Source of the DNA: Actinomycetota bacterium
Lineage (GTDB): Bacteria; Actinomycetota; Acidimicrobiia; Acidimicrobiales; AC-35
Direction of reading: 5' to 3'
DNA: 44,808 nt
NCBI GenBank assembly: GCA_005884125.1
Contig: VAXP01000008.1
Coordinates: forward strand, 1 to 44,808
The notes beneath the pieces are model-generated. The model searched no databases. It saw nothing but the letters and a program-made list of their open reading frames with translations, and was not told where the DNA came from. The translations under genes and the position numbers were made by a program. This document shows positions 16,940 through 26,049 of this stretch, piece by piece; the stretch's first letter is position 1; each line of letters begins with the position of its first letter.

Positions 16940-18525
16940 GCCCCCGCCCCGGCTTCGTCCTGGAGACCGACCGGGCCACGCCGCCCACCCTGTTCTGGCA
17001 CGGCGAGGGATGGCGCCTGGAGCGCCTGCCCCCCGGCAGCAGAATCGTGTATCCCCCCGAGCCCATGGAGGCCGTGGCCGACCCCGACGAGGCCGTGCGC
17101 CAGGCCCTGGCCCACCCCCTGGGCGACTCCGAGCCCCTCGCCGACCTGCTCAGGCCGGGCATGCGCCTGACCATCGCCTTCGACGATGTCTCCCTGCCCC
17201 TGCCGCCCATGCGTCCCCCCGACGTGCGCCAGCGGGTGATCGAGGCCGTGCTCGAGCTGGCCGCGGCCGCCGGCGTGGACGACGTCGTCCTCATGGCCGC
17301 GCTCTCTCTGCACCGGCGCATGACCGAGGCCGAGCTGCGCCACGCCCTGGGCCATCGCGTCTACGAGGCCTTCGCCCCCCACGGCCTGCTCCTACAGCAC
17401 GACGCCGAGGACCCCGACGGCCTCGTCCACCTGGGCTGCACCGACGCGGGCGAGGACGTCGAGATCAACAAGAGGGCCGCCACCAGCGACCTCATCGTGT
17501 ACGTGAACATCAACCTGGTGGCCATGGACGGGGGCCACAAGAGCGTGGCCACGGGCCTGGCGTCGTACCGCAGCCTGCGTCATCACCACAACGTGCGCAC
17601 CCTCCAGCACAGCCGCTCGCTCATGGACGAGCACCGCTCCGAGCTGCACACATCCAACTGGCGCATGGGACGCCACATCGCCGCCTCGGGGATCAAGGTG
17701 TTCCAGATCGAGACGACCCTGAACACCGACACCTTCCCGTCACAGTTCGCCTTCCTCCAGCGCCGGGAGTGGGAGTGGTCGGGGCGCGACCGGGCCACCT
17801 ACCTCGCCACGTCGGCCTCCCTGGCCCGTACGCCGGCCCGCCTGGCCCGGTCCATCTTCCACTCCATCCGCTCTCCCCACGCCCTGACCAGCGTCCAGGC
17901 GGGCGAGGTCGAAGCCGTTCACGCCCGCACCCTGGAGCACGTGCACCGCCAGCACGTCGTCCCCGTGGAGGGACAGACCGACATCCTCACCATGGGGTTG
18001 CCCTACATCTGCCCCTACAACGTGAACTCGATCATGAACCCGGTGCTGGTGATGTGCCTGGGCCTCGGGTACTTCTTCAACCTCTATAGGGGCAAGCCCC
18101 TGGTCCGCGCCGGTGGGGTCGTGATCATGAGCCACCCCACGCCCTGGGAGTTCCACCCCGTCCACCACCCCAGCTACATCGACTTCTTCGACCAGGTCCT
18201 GGCCGAGACCACCGATCCTCTGGAGATCGAGGCCAAGTTCGAGGAGTCCTTCGCCACCGACCCCTGGTACGTGCACCTCTACCGCACCAGCTACGCCTAC
18301 CACGGCGTCCACCCCTTCTACATGTGGTACTGGGGCGCCCACGCCCTGCAGCACCTGGGCGCCGTCATCGTCGTCGGGGGCGACGTGGCCGCCGTGCGGC
18401 GCATGGGCTTCAAGCCCGCCTCGACCCTCCGCGACGCCCTGGAGATGGCCGCCGACGTGGTGGGCCCCGACCCCTCCGTCACCCACATCCACGCCCCTCC
18501 CCTACTGCTGGCCGACGTGGAGTGA
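16936..18525 (+). CDS. LarA-like (lactate racemase N-terminal domain, DUF2088) protein
   Basis: GTG overlaps the upstream TGA. RLTIAFDDVSLPLPPMRPPDVRQRVIEAVLELAAAAGVDDVVLMAALSLHRRMTEAELRHALG matches the LarA N-terminal pattern; later INLVAMDGGHKSVATG in the LarA Lys region. Confidence 0.72.
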   Translation: MSPRPGFVLETDRATPPTLFWHGEGWRLERLPPGSRIVYPPEPMEAVADPDEAVRQALAHPLGDSEPLADLLRPGMRLTIAFDDVSLPLPPMRPPDVRQRVIEAVLELAAAAGVDDVVLMAALSLHRRMTEAELRHALGHRVYEAFAPHGLLLQHDAEDPDGLVHLGCTDAGEDVEINKRAATSDLIVYVNINLVAMDGGHKSVATGLASYRSLRHHHNVRTLQHSRSLMDEHRSELHTSNWRMGRHIAASGIKVFQIETTLNTDTFPSQFAFLQRREWEWSGRDRATYLATSASLARTPARLARSIFHSIRSPHALTSVQAGEVEAVHARTLEHVHRQHVVPVEGQTDILTMGLPYICPYNVNSIMNPVLVMCLGLGYFFNLYRGKPLVRAGGVVIMSHPTPWEFHPVHHPSYIDFFDQVLAETTDPLEIEAKFEESFATDPWYVHLYRTSYAYHGVHPFYMWYWGAHALQHLGAVIVVGGDVAAVRRMGFKPASTLRDALEMAADVVGPDPSVTHIHAPPLLLADVE

Positions 18526-18529
18526 CGGG

Positions 18530-19441
18530 GTGAACCGCCTCCTGCGCCGGGCGGTGCAACCCGGGTTCCCGTGGACGGCCCCGCAGTGGCCCCCCTCCCT
18601 GCCCCGGCCCCTGCCGCCGTCATCGCTGGGGGCCGGGTACGACACGGAGTGGGCCAGGCGGGAGCCGGTGCGCGTGGCGCGCGCCGTGCTCATGGACTCG
18701 GTTGCCAGGGGGGCGGTGAAGGTCCTGGCCTCACCCCGGGTCTCCGGCCTCGACCGCATCGCCGGCCTCGAGGCGCCGGCCATCTTCGCGGCCAACCACG
18801 CCAGCCACGTGGACACGCCCCTGCTCCTGACCGCGCTGCCGGCGCGGTTCCGCCACCGCAGCGCGGTGGCCGCGGCGGCCGACTACTTCTTCGACCGCCG
18901 GTGGAAGGCGGCCCTGTGGGCCTTCGCCATCAACGCCATCCCCGTCGAGCGGGCCCGGGTCACCCGCCGCTCGATCGGCCAGGCCGTGGGGCTGCTGAAC
19001 GAGGGCTGGAGCCTTCTCATCTACCCCGAGGGGGGGCGCAGCCCCGACGGTTGGGCCCAGGCCTTCCGGGGAGGGGCCGCCTACCTCTCCGTGCACACCG
19101 GGCTCCCCGTCGTTCCCGTGCACGTCGAGGGCACGCACCGGATCCTCCCGAGGCAGGGGCGCCGCATCCGCCCCGGCCACACCCGGGTGACGTTCGGCGC
19201 TCCCATCCGTGCCCATCAGGGTGAGGACACGCGCGCCTTCGCCTCCCGAATCGAGACCGCGGTCGCGGTGCTGGCCGACGAGGGCGCCACCGACTGGTGG
19301 GCGGCTCGGCGCCGGGCCGCCCAGGGCACGACGCCCCGTCTCACCGGGCCCCGAGCCGGGAGCTGGCGCCGGGCGTGGGAGCTCGAGGACCGGTCCCCGG
19401 GCCGGCGCGCTCAGGAGAGGCCGGGGAGCTGGGCGTTGTAG
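18530..19441 (+). CDS. 1-acyl-sn-glycerol-3-phosphate acyltransferase family (PlsC-like)
   Basis: NHASHVDTP (HX4D motif), YPEGGRSPDGW, FRGGAAYLSVHTGLPVVPVHVEGTHRILP. Confidence 0.9.
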   Translation: MNRLLRRAVQPGFPWTAPQWPPSLPRPLPPSSLGAGYDTEWARREPVRVARAVLMDSVARGAVKVLASPRVSGLDRIAGLEAPAIFAANHASHVDTPLLLTALPARFRHRSAVAAAADYFFDRRWKAALWAFAINAIPVERARVTRRSIGQAVGLLNEGWSLLIYPEGGRSPDGWAQAFRGGAAYLSVHTGLPVVPVHVEGTHRILPRQGRRIRPGHTRVTFGAPIRAHQGEDTRAFASRIETAVAVLADEGATDWWAARRRAAQGTTPRLTGPRAGSWRRAWELEDRSPGRRAQERPGSWAL

Positions 19442-20118
19442 CGCCCCACCCCCTGGGCGTCGCGCACCACGACGCTCCCCACCCTGTCCATCTCGGCCCG
19501 CGCCGGCCAGCCCAGGTAGCCCGATCCGTTGCGCATGGCGAACCCGTCACTGGCCACCGGCGCCCCGTCGCGACCCTGGAGCTCGAGCCGGTAGCCGCCT
19601 GAAGGCGCGGCTGGATCCGACAGGTCCATGAACACCCATGAGGGGTGGCCCCGGTACACGAACACCTCACCCACGTCGCGCCCACCCGGGTCGTGCAGGC
19701 GGGCCGCCCGCAGCGACGTCCCCCCCAGGGTGCGCAGGGCGGCGATGTACTGGCGCTCGAACCTGGGGTCGCGCTCCGTAGACCGGCCCACCACCAGCCC
19801 CGTGACCAGGGCGGCGGCAACGGCGGCGGCCGCCGCGGCCGGCACCAGCGCCCTGCGCCAGCGGGGCCGGGCAGGCTGCGGTGGCCGCCCCTCCCGCTCG
19901 AGGCGGTCGAGCACCCTGGCCTCGAAGCCGACCGGGGGCTCGGCTTCGGGTCCGAGGAGCAGCAGGGCCTCGGCCACCCGCACCAGCTCCTCGACCGTGG
20001 TCCGGCAGGCCGGGCACGACGCCAGGTGGCCCAGAGCCCCGGCCCGCTCCCCGCCCGCCAGCAGGCCCAGGGCGAGCTCGGGTGCCAGCTCCTCGATCTC
20101 GGAGCAGCCCGGAGTCAC
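19411..20118 (-). CDS. Anti-sigma factor (zinc-finger ZAS type, RskA-like C-terminus)
   Basis: GTG start overlaps the sigma stop; HLASCPACRTTVEELVRVAEAL (HxxxCxxC), single TM RALVPAAAAAAVAAALVTGLVVG, extracytoplasmic domain. Confidence 0.85.
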   Translation of the reverse strand: MTPGCSEIEELAPELALGLLAGGERAGALGHLASCPACRTTVEELVRVAEALLLLGPEAEPPVGFEARVLDRLEREGRPPQPARPRWRRALVPAAAAAAVAAALVTGLVVGRSTERDPRFERQYIAALRTLGGTSLRAARLHDPGGRDVGEVFVYRGHPSWVFMDLSDPAAPSGGYRLELQGRDGAPVASDGFAMRNGSGYLGWPARAEMDRVGSVVVRDAQGVGRYNAQLPGLS

Positions 20119-20783
20119 CTGTCCGTCTCCTCTTGCCCTTGGGACTCGAGGTCGACCCGAAGCTTGATCATGGCGGCGCGGATCCTGGTCTTGGCCGTCC
20201 CCAGGGGTACTCCTTCGGTCTCGCATATCTCCTTGGCCGTACGCCCGCCGATGGCGGCCAGCACCAGGGCCCGGCGCTGCTCGGCGGGAAGCCGGGCCAG
20301 CGCCCCCTGGACCCGGCTCCGTTCGCTCTCGCGCACGGCCTGATCGGCCGGGTCCTGGGCCCGGTCGGCCAGCGAGAGGGCGGCCAGGGCCTCAGGGTTG
20401 AGGGGTTCGGGGCGGCGCAGGCGCACGGCGTCGATGCTGAGGTTGCGGGCGATGGTCAACAGCCAGGTGGCGACCGAGGCTCGCCTGGCGTCGTAGGCGG
20501 CGGCGTGGCGCCAGGCCCGGGCGAAGGTCTCCTGAGCCACGTCCTCGGCCGTCACCGGGTCCCCCACGATCGTCAGCGCCAAGCCGTAGATGCGCCGCTG
20601 GAAGCGGCGGACCAGGGCCACGGCCGCGTCCGCGTCCCCGGCACCCAGGCCGGCGACCAGCGCGTCGTCGGGGGCGTCCCACACGGTGGATCTACGGGCC
20701 GGCGCCGGTGGCGGATTGGAACCAGGGCCGCGACCGGCCGGGATGGGATCGGGTAGCGTATGGCGAGCGGCACCGGGCGGCAA
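20115..20783 (-). CDS. RNA polymerase sigma factor, ECF/sigma-70 family
   Basis: Region 2 VRRFQRRIYGLALTIVGDPVTAEDVAQETFARAWRHA; region 4 LARLPAEQRRALVLAAIGGRTAKEICETEGVPLGTAKTRIRAAMIKLR. Confidence 0.92.
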   Translation of the reverse strand: MPPGAARHTLPDPIPAGRGPGSNPPPAPARRSTVWDAPDDALVAGLGAGDADAAVALVRRFQRRIYGLALTIVGDPVTAEDVAQETFARAWRHAAAYDARRASVATWLLTIARNLSIDAVRLRRPEPLNPEALAALSLADRAQDPADQAVRESERSRVQGALARLPAEQRRALVLAAIGGRTAKEICETEGVPLGTAKTRIRAAMIKLRVDLESQGQEETDR

Positions 20784-20874
20784 CGACGCCTACTTCAACG
20801 GGGAAGGCGTCCCGGTCATCTGAGTTCATACCGGTCCTATCGCGCCTGCGAGGCGCTTGCGAGGTTGCCCCACT

Positions 20875-23260
20875 ATGCGCCCTGAACGCGACGCCTGCGG
20901 CATCGGCTTCGTCGCCGACGCCCAAGGCCGCTCGTCCCGAGCCATCGTCGAGGCCGCCCTGTCCGGCCTGGCCTGCGTTACCCACCGGGGCGCCCTGGCC
21001 GCCGACGCCCGCACCGCCGACGGCTCCGGGCTGCTCCTGCCCATACCCCGGTCCATCTTCGGCACCGGTCCGGGCGACATCCCCCACGGGGTGGCCGCCC
21101 TCTTCGTCAGGGGCGACGATCCCCGGACGGCCCTGGAGGAGGCGGCCCGGACGGAGGGCATCACGGTGGTGGACTGGCGCGTCCCGCCCACCGACGAGGC
21201 CCACCTGGGAGACCAGGCCCGGGCCACCGTGCCCCGCATGCTGCAGGCGGTACTGGAGACGGACCACCCCGACGAGCGGGCCGCCTACCGGCTCCGGCGC
21301 CGGGTGGAGCGGGCCACCTCCGGCACCTACGTGGCCAGCTGCTCGTTCCGCACCGTGCTCTACAAGGGGCTGGTCAACGCCAACGCCCTCTCCGGCTTCT
21401 ACCCCGACCTGGCCGACGAGAGCGTGGCCGCCCCCTTCGCCGTGTTCCACCAGCGCTTCTCGACCAACACCCTGCCGACATGGGAGCGGGCCCAGCCCTT
21501 TCGCATGCTGTGCCACAACGGCGAGATCAACGCCCTGGCCGGCAACGAGAACCGCATGCGGGCCCGGGCCCGGCTGGGGACCGAAGAGGTGGGGCTGGGG
21601 CCCGAGGAGCTGTTCCGCCCCGTGCTGGCCGAGGAGGAGTCCGACTCGGGGAAGATCGACGCGGCCGTGGAGCTCCTGGTTCGGGGCGGGCGCGACATCC
21701 GCCACGCCGTGGCCATGCTCGTGCCCGAGGCCTGGGAGGGGGCGCGCGACCTCGACCCCGAGGTGCGCGGCTTCTACCGCTATCACGCCTGCCTGGTCGA
21801 ACCGTGGGACGGACCCGCGGGCCTGGTGTTCACCGATGGCCTGGGTGTGGGCGCGGCCCTCGACCGCAACGGCCTCAGGCCCCTGCGCTACGCCATCTGC
21901 GAGGACGACCTGGTGGCCTGCTGCTCCGAAGCCGGGGCGGTCGACGTGTCCGGGCACGGCCGCGTCCGCCGGGGACGGCTGGGGCCGGGCGAGAGACTCT
22001 TCGTCGATCCCACCCGCGGCGTCCTGCTCGACGGGGAGTACAAGGAACGCCTGGCCGCGGCGGCCCCCTACGCCCGCTGGGCCGGCGACGGGCTGCGGCC
22101 CCTGGAGCCGGGCAAGCCCGTGGAGGAGACCCCGGACGCCGCCTCCCTGGAGCGGCGCCAGGTGGCCCACGGCTACACCGTCGAGGAGCTGCGCATGGTG
22201 CTCAAGCCCATGGCCACCGACGCCAAGGAGCCGGTGTTCTCCATGGGCGACGACGCGCCCCTGCCCAACCTGGCCGGCCATCCCCGGCCCATCCACCACT
22301 TCCTGAAGCAGCGCTTCGCCCAGGTCACCAACCCCCCCATCGACCACCTGCGGGAGCGGGTGGTGATGAGCCTGCGCACGCTGGTCGGCCCCCGTCAGCC
22401 CCTCCTCAGCGAGCGCCCCGAGGCGGCCCGCCTGGTCAAGCTGCGCTCCTTCTTCCTGTACCCCTCGGCCCTGGGCGACCTCCTGGACGAGGCCACCCAC
22501 CCCTTCGGCAGCGTCATGCTCGACGCCACCTTCCCCGTGGCCGCCGGGCCCTCCGGCCTGCGGGAGGCGGTGGAGCGCCTGGCCGGCGAGGCGGAGACGG
22601 CGGTGTCGGCCGGCATCGGCGTGGTGGCCATCAGCAACATCGACATCTCGGCCGAGCGCGCCCCCGTCCCCTCCCTGCTGGCCACGGGCGCCGTTCACCA
22701 CCGCCTGGTGCGGGCCGGGCTGCGCTGCGACGCCAGCCTGGTGGTGGAGGCCGACGACGCCCGCGACGTGCACATCGCCGCCTGCCTCCTCGGCTACGGC
22801 GCCGACGCCATCTGCCCCGGCCTGGCCCTGGAGACGGTGGGAGCCGACGCCGACACGGCCGAGGACTCCCCCCTGTCGGGGCCCGAGGCCCAGGACAACT
22901 TCCAGGCCGCCATGGAGGACGGCGTGCTCAAGGTCATGTCCAAGATGGGCATCTCCACCGTCGACTCCTACCGGGGCGCGCAGATCTTCGAGGTCATCGG
23001 GCTGGCCGACGAGGTGGTGGACGTGTGCTTCGCGGGCACGCCCTCGCCCGTGGGGGGCATCGGATGGGAGGCGCTGGGCCAGGACGTGCTGGCCAACCAC
23101 GGGGCGGCCAAGCTCGACAACCCCGGCTACTACCGCGACCTAAAGCGCGGGGGCGAGTACCACACCCACAACTCGGCCGTGGTCGACTCCCTGCAGGCCA
23201 TGTCGGCCGCCCATCTCCTCCAGCGGGCCCTACAGCGACGAGCTCTACGGCCAGTTCTCC
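20875..23260 (+). CDS. gltB: Glutamate synthase large subunit (GltB), N-terminal part; frame disrupted near 23220-23235
   Basis: MRPERDACGIGFVADAQGR (N-terminal amidotransferase Cys), FHQRFSTNTLPTWERAQPFRMLCHNGEINALAGNENRM, EYHTHNSAVVDSLQAMSAAHLLQRA; downstream homology continues in another frame. End coordinate approximate. Confidence 0.9.
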
Positions 23261-23263
23261 TCG

Positions 23264-25243
23264 ATGGTGAACGAGCGGCCCCCGACCGAGCTGCGCGACC
23301 TGCTCGAGCTCGTCCCCGCCGCTCCTCCCGTGCCCGTGGACGAGGTCGAGCCCGCGGCCGACATCGCCCGTCGCTTCTCCACCGGGGCCATGTCCCACGG
23401 CTCGCTGTCGGCCGAGGCCCACGAGACCCTGGCCGAGGCCATGAACCTGGTGGGGGGCAGGTCCAACTGCGGAGAGGGGGGGGAGGACCCCTACCGCTAC
23501 CGGACGCGCGGCCAGGCCAGGGGCGACCGCAACAGCCGCATCAAGCAGATCGCCTCGGGGCGCTTCGGCGTGACCCCGGAGTACTGCGCCTTCGCCGACG
23601 AGCTCAACATCAAGATCGCCCAGGGGTCCAAGCCCGGCGAGGGAGGTCAGCTCCCCGGCCACAAGGTCTCCCCCGAGATCGCCCGCCTGCGCCACACCCA
23701 GCCCGGGGTGGGTCTCATCTCCCCGCCCCCGCACCACGACATCTACTCCATCGAGGACCTGGCCCAGCTGATCTACGACCTCAAGCAGGTCAACGGCTTC
23801 GCCGACGTGTCCGTCAAGCTCGTGGCCTGCGACGGGGTGGGAACGGTCGCGGCCGGGGTGGTGAAGGCCCTGGCCGACGTGGTCCAGGTCAGCGGCTGCA
23901 ACGGAGGCACGGGCGCTTCACCGTTGTCGTCGATCAAGCACGCGGGCATGCCCTGGGAGGTGGGCCTGGCCGAGACCCAGCGCGTGCTCATGGAGAACTC
24001 CCTCAGGGATCGCGTCCGGGTCAGGGTGGACGGCGGCTTCATGACCGGTCGCGACGTGGTCCTGGCCGCCCTGCTGGGCGCGGACGAGTACTCCTTCGGC
24101 ACCGCGGCCATGATCGCCGAGGGCTGCATCATGCTGCGGTCCTGCCATCGCGACACGTGCTCGACGGGGGTGGCCACCCAACGGCCCCACCTTCGGGCCA
24201 AGTTCACGGGCAAGCCCGAGGACGTGGCCGCCTACCTGTTGTTCGTGGCCCAGGAGGCCCGCGAGATCCTGGCCGGCCTGGGCCTGCGCTCCATCGACGA
24301 GGCCGTGGGCCGGGTGGAGTGCCTGCGCCAGCGACGGGTCGGCGATGCCCGGGCCGACGCCCTCGATCTCTCCTGCCTGTTGAGCCCGCCCGAGGACGAC
24401 GGGCCCAGGCACTTCGTCGCGCCCACGCCCCTGCAGCGGCCCCGCTCCCGGCTGGGCGACCAGCTCCAGGCCGATGCCTTCAGGGTGCTGTGGGACGGCG
24501 ACGAGATCGACCTGGCCTACCCCATCGTCAACGCCGACCGCACCGTGGGCGCGTCGCTGGGCGGGGCCGTGGCCCTGGAGTGGGGCTCGACCCCGCCCCG
24601 GGGCGTGGCCCGGGTGCGCTTCGACGGCTCCGCGGGCCAGAGCTTCGGCGCCTTCTTGACCGACGGCCTCCAGCTCGAGCTGGTGGGCGAGGCCAACGAC
24701 TACGTGGGCAAGGGAATGGCCGGGGGGCGCGTCGTCATCCGGCCCCCGGCCGACGACGCCGGCGATCCCGTCCTGGCCGGCAACACCTGCCTGTACGGCG
24801 CCACCGGGGGATCGCTCTTCGTCGCCGGATCGGTGGGAGAGCGCTTCGCGGTGCGGAACTCGGGGGCGGTGGCCGTGGTCGAGGGCGCGGGCCACCACGC
24901 CTGCGAGTACATGACGGGCGGCCGTGTCGTCGTGCTCGGTCCCGTGGGATACAACCTGGGGGCGGGGATGACCGGGGGCGAGTGCTACGTCTGGGATCCC
25001 GACGGCACGGTCCCGGGCCGGCTCAACGCGGCCCTGGTGGAGGCCATGCGACCCGACTCCGAGCACCTGGAGGAGTTCAAGTGGCTGGTCGAGCGCCACC
25101 TCGAGCTCACCGGCTCGCCCCGGGCCTCGGGGCTGCTGGAGGGCTGGCCCCACACCGCCCACCAGGTCTGGCACGTGGCCCCCGTCGACCAGATCCGCCG
25201 CATCGAGGCCCAGCAGGCCGGGCGGGTGGGCGCGCCCACCTAG
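23264..25243 (+). CDS. gltB: Glutamate synthase large subunit (GltB), central/C-terminal part in a shifted frame
   Basis: TGAMSHGSLSAEAHETLAEAMN, GRSNCGEGGEDP, KPGEGGQLPGHKV, GVGLISPPPHHDIYSIEDLAQLI, Cys cluster GCIMLRSCHRDTCSTGVATQ, GXXGXXXG repeats at C-term. Homology starts slightly upstream (YSDELYGQFSSMVNERPP). Confidence 0.92.
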   Translation: MVNERPPTELRDLLELVPAAPPVPVDEVEPAADIARRFSTGAMSHGSLSAEAHETLAEAMNLVGGRSNCGEGGEDPYRYRTRGQARGDRNSRIKQIASGRFGVTPEYCAFADELNIKIAQGSKPGEGGQLPGHKVSPEIARLRHTQPGVGLISPPPHHDIYSIEDLAQLIYDLKQVNGFADVSVKLVACDGVGTVAAGVVKALADVVQVSGCNGGTGASPLSSIKHAGMPWEVGLAETQRVLMENSLRDRVRVRVDGGFMTGRDVVLAALLGADEYSFGTAAMIAEGCIMLRSCHRDTCSTGVATQRPHLRAKFTGKPEDVAAYLLFVAQEAREILAGLGLRSIDEAVGRVECLRQRRVGDARADALDLSCLLSPPEDDGPRHFVAPTPLQRPRSRLGDQLQADAFRVLWDGDEIDLAYPIVNADRTVGASLGGAVALEWGSTPPRGVARVRFDGSAGQSFGAFLTDGLQLELVGEANDYVGKGMAGGRVVIRPPADDAGDPVLAGNTCLYGATGGSLFVAGSVGERFAVRNSGAVAVVEGAGHHACEYMTGGRVVVLGPVGYNLGAGMTGGECYVWDPDGTVPGRLNAALVEAMRPDSEHLEEFKWLVERHLELTGSPRASGLLEGWPHTAHQVWHVAPVDQIRRIEAQQAGRVGAPT

Positions 25244-25249
25244 CCGCCT

Positions 25250-26002
25250 TCACTCGACCAGGCGCAGTCCCGAGGGGGCGATGGAGTCGTTGGCCAGGTT
25301 GGGCAGCTCCACGACGAACTCGGTGCGCAGGGCTGGAAAGACGTGCTCGGCCACCAGCACGGGCGCGCCGGACCGGTCGCACGTGACCCGCTCGCAGCGC
25401 AGCACGGGCGAGCCCACGGGGACGTCGAGGACCCGGGCGTCCTGGGCCCCGGCCGCGGCCGCGCCGATGGTCTGCACCGCGGTGCCCACTCCCCGCCCGC
25501 TGCCGGCCAGGAAGTCGTAGAAGGAGCGGCGCTCGACGTCGTCGCGCGACAGGCCGGCGCCGAACTCCTCCGTGGCCCACACCGTGACCCGGGCGAAGGG
25601 GGCGCCGTCGGCCAGGTTGAGCCGGCGCACCCGCAGCACCGTGCCCCCCTCCTCCAGGCCCAGCAGCCCGGCCACCCGATCGGGCGCCCGCACGAAGCCG
25701 AAGTCGAGGACCCGCCTGTCGGCCCGCACCCCCGAGGCTTCCAGCTGGGCCTCGATGGTGCCCAGGCGCCCCAGGGTCTGGCGCAGGGGGTCCACGGCCA
25801 CGAACCAGCCGTAACCCTGGCGGGACTCGACCAGCCCGTCCCCCCTCAGCTCCTCCAGGGCCTTGCGGACCGTCACCCGGCTGGCGCCGTAGGCTGCCGA
25901 CAGCTCGGCCTCGCTGGACAGCAGGCGGCCGGTGGCGAACTCCTTGGCCTCTATCTGGCGGCGGAGGTCCCCGGCGATGGCCCGGTAGCGCAGCTCTCTC
26001 AC
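25250..26002 (-). CDS. GntR family transcriptional regulator with UTRA effector domain
   Basis: [65 protein letters not shown] (GntR wHTH); C-terminal UTRA-like domain. Confidence 0.92.
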   Translation of the reverse strand: MRELRYRAIAGDLRRQIEAKEFATGRLLSSEAELSAAYGASRVTVRKALEELRGDGLVESRQGYGWFVAVDPLRQTLGRLGTIEAQLEASGVRADRRVLDFGFVRAPDRVAGLLGLEEGGTVLRVRRLNLADGAPFARVTVWATEEFGAGLSRDDVERRSFYDFLAGSGRGVGTAVQTIGAAAAGAQDARVLDVPVGSPVLRCERVTCDRSGAPVLVAEHVFPALRTEFVVELPNLANDSIAPSGLRLVE

Positions 26003-26009
26003 TTGTCCT

Positions 26010-26043
26010 ATACTTGTATCATACCGTTGCCAGGACGAGGAGG
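26010..26043. promoter_or_regulatory. Divergent GntR/aconitase control region with GTATCATAC palindrome and overlapping -10-like hexamers
   Basis: Perfect palindrome GTAT-C-ATAC at 26016-26024; TATACT (+, 26010-26015) and TATGAT (-, 26018-26023); RBS-like GAGGAGGG before ATG 26050. Confidence 0.55.
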
Positions 26044-26049
26044 GCCACG

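Noticed and set aside
20842-20864. Small hairpin GCGCCT-GCG-AGGCGC and TGCGAGG direct repeat upstream of gltB
   Set aside because: Stem is only 6 bp and such motifs arise often by chance at this GC content; insufficient to call a regulatory element.
20692-23100. 802-aa minus-strand ORF antisense to gltB
   Set aside because: His/Gly/Val/Gln-rich shadow ORF; gltB on the plus strand has strong conserved motifs.
23220-23260. Programmed ribosomal frameshift in gltB
   Set aside because: No obvious slippery heptamer or +1 site at the frame change, and residues appear missing; an indel or assembly error is more likely.
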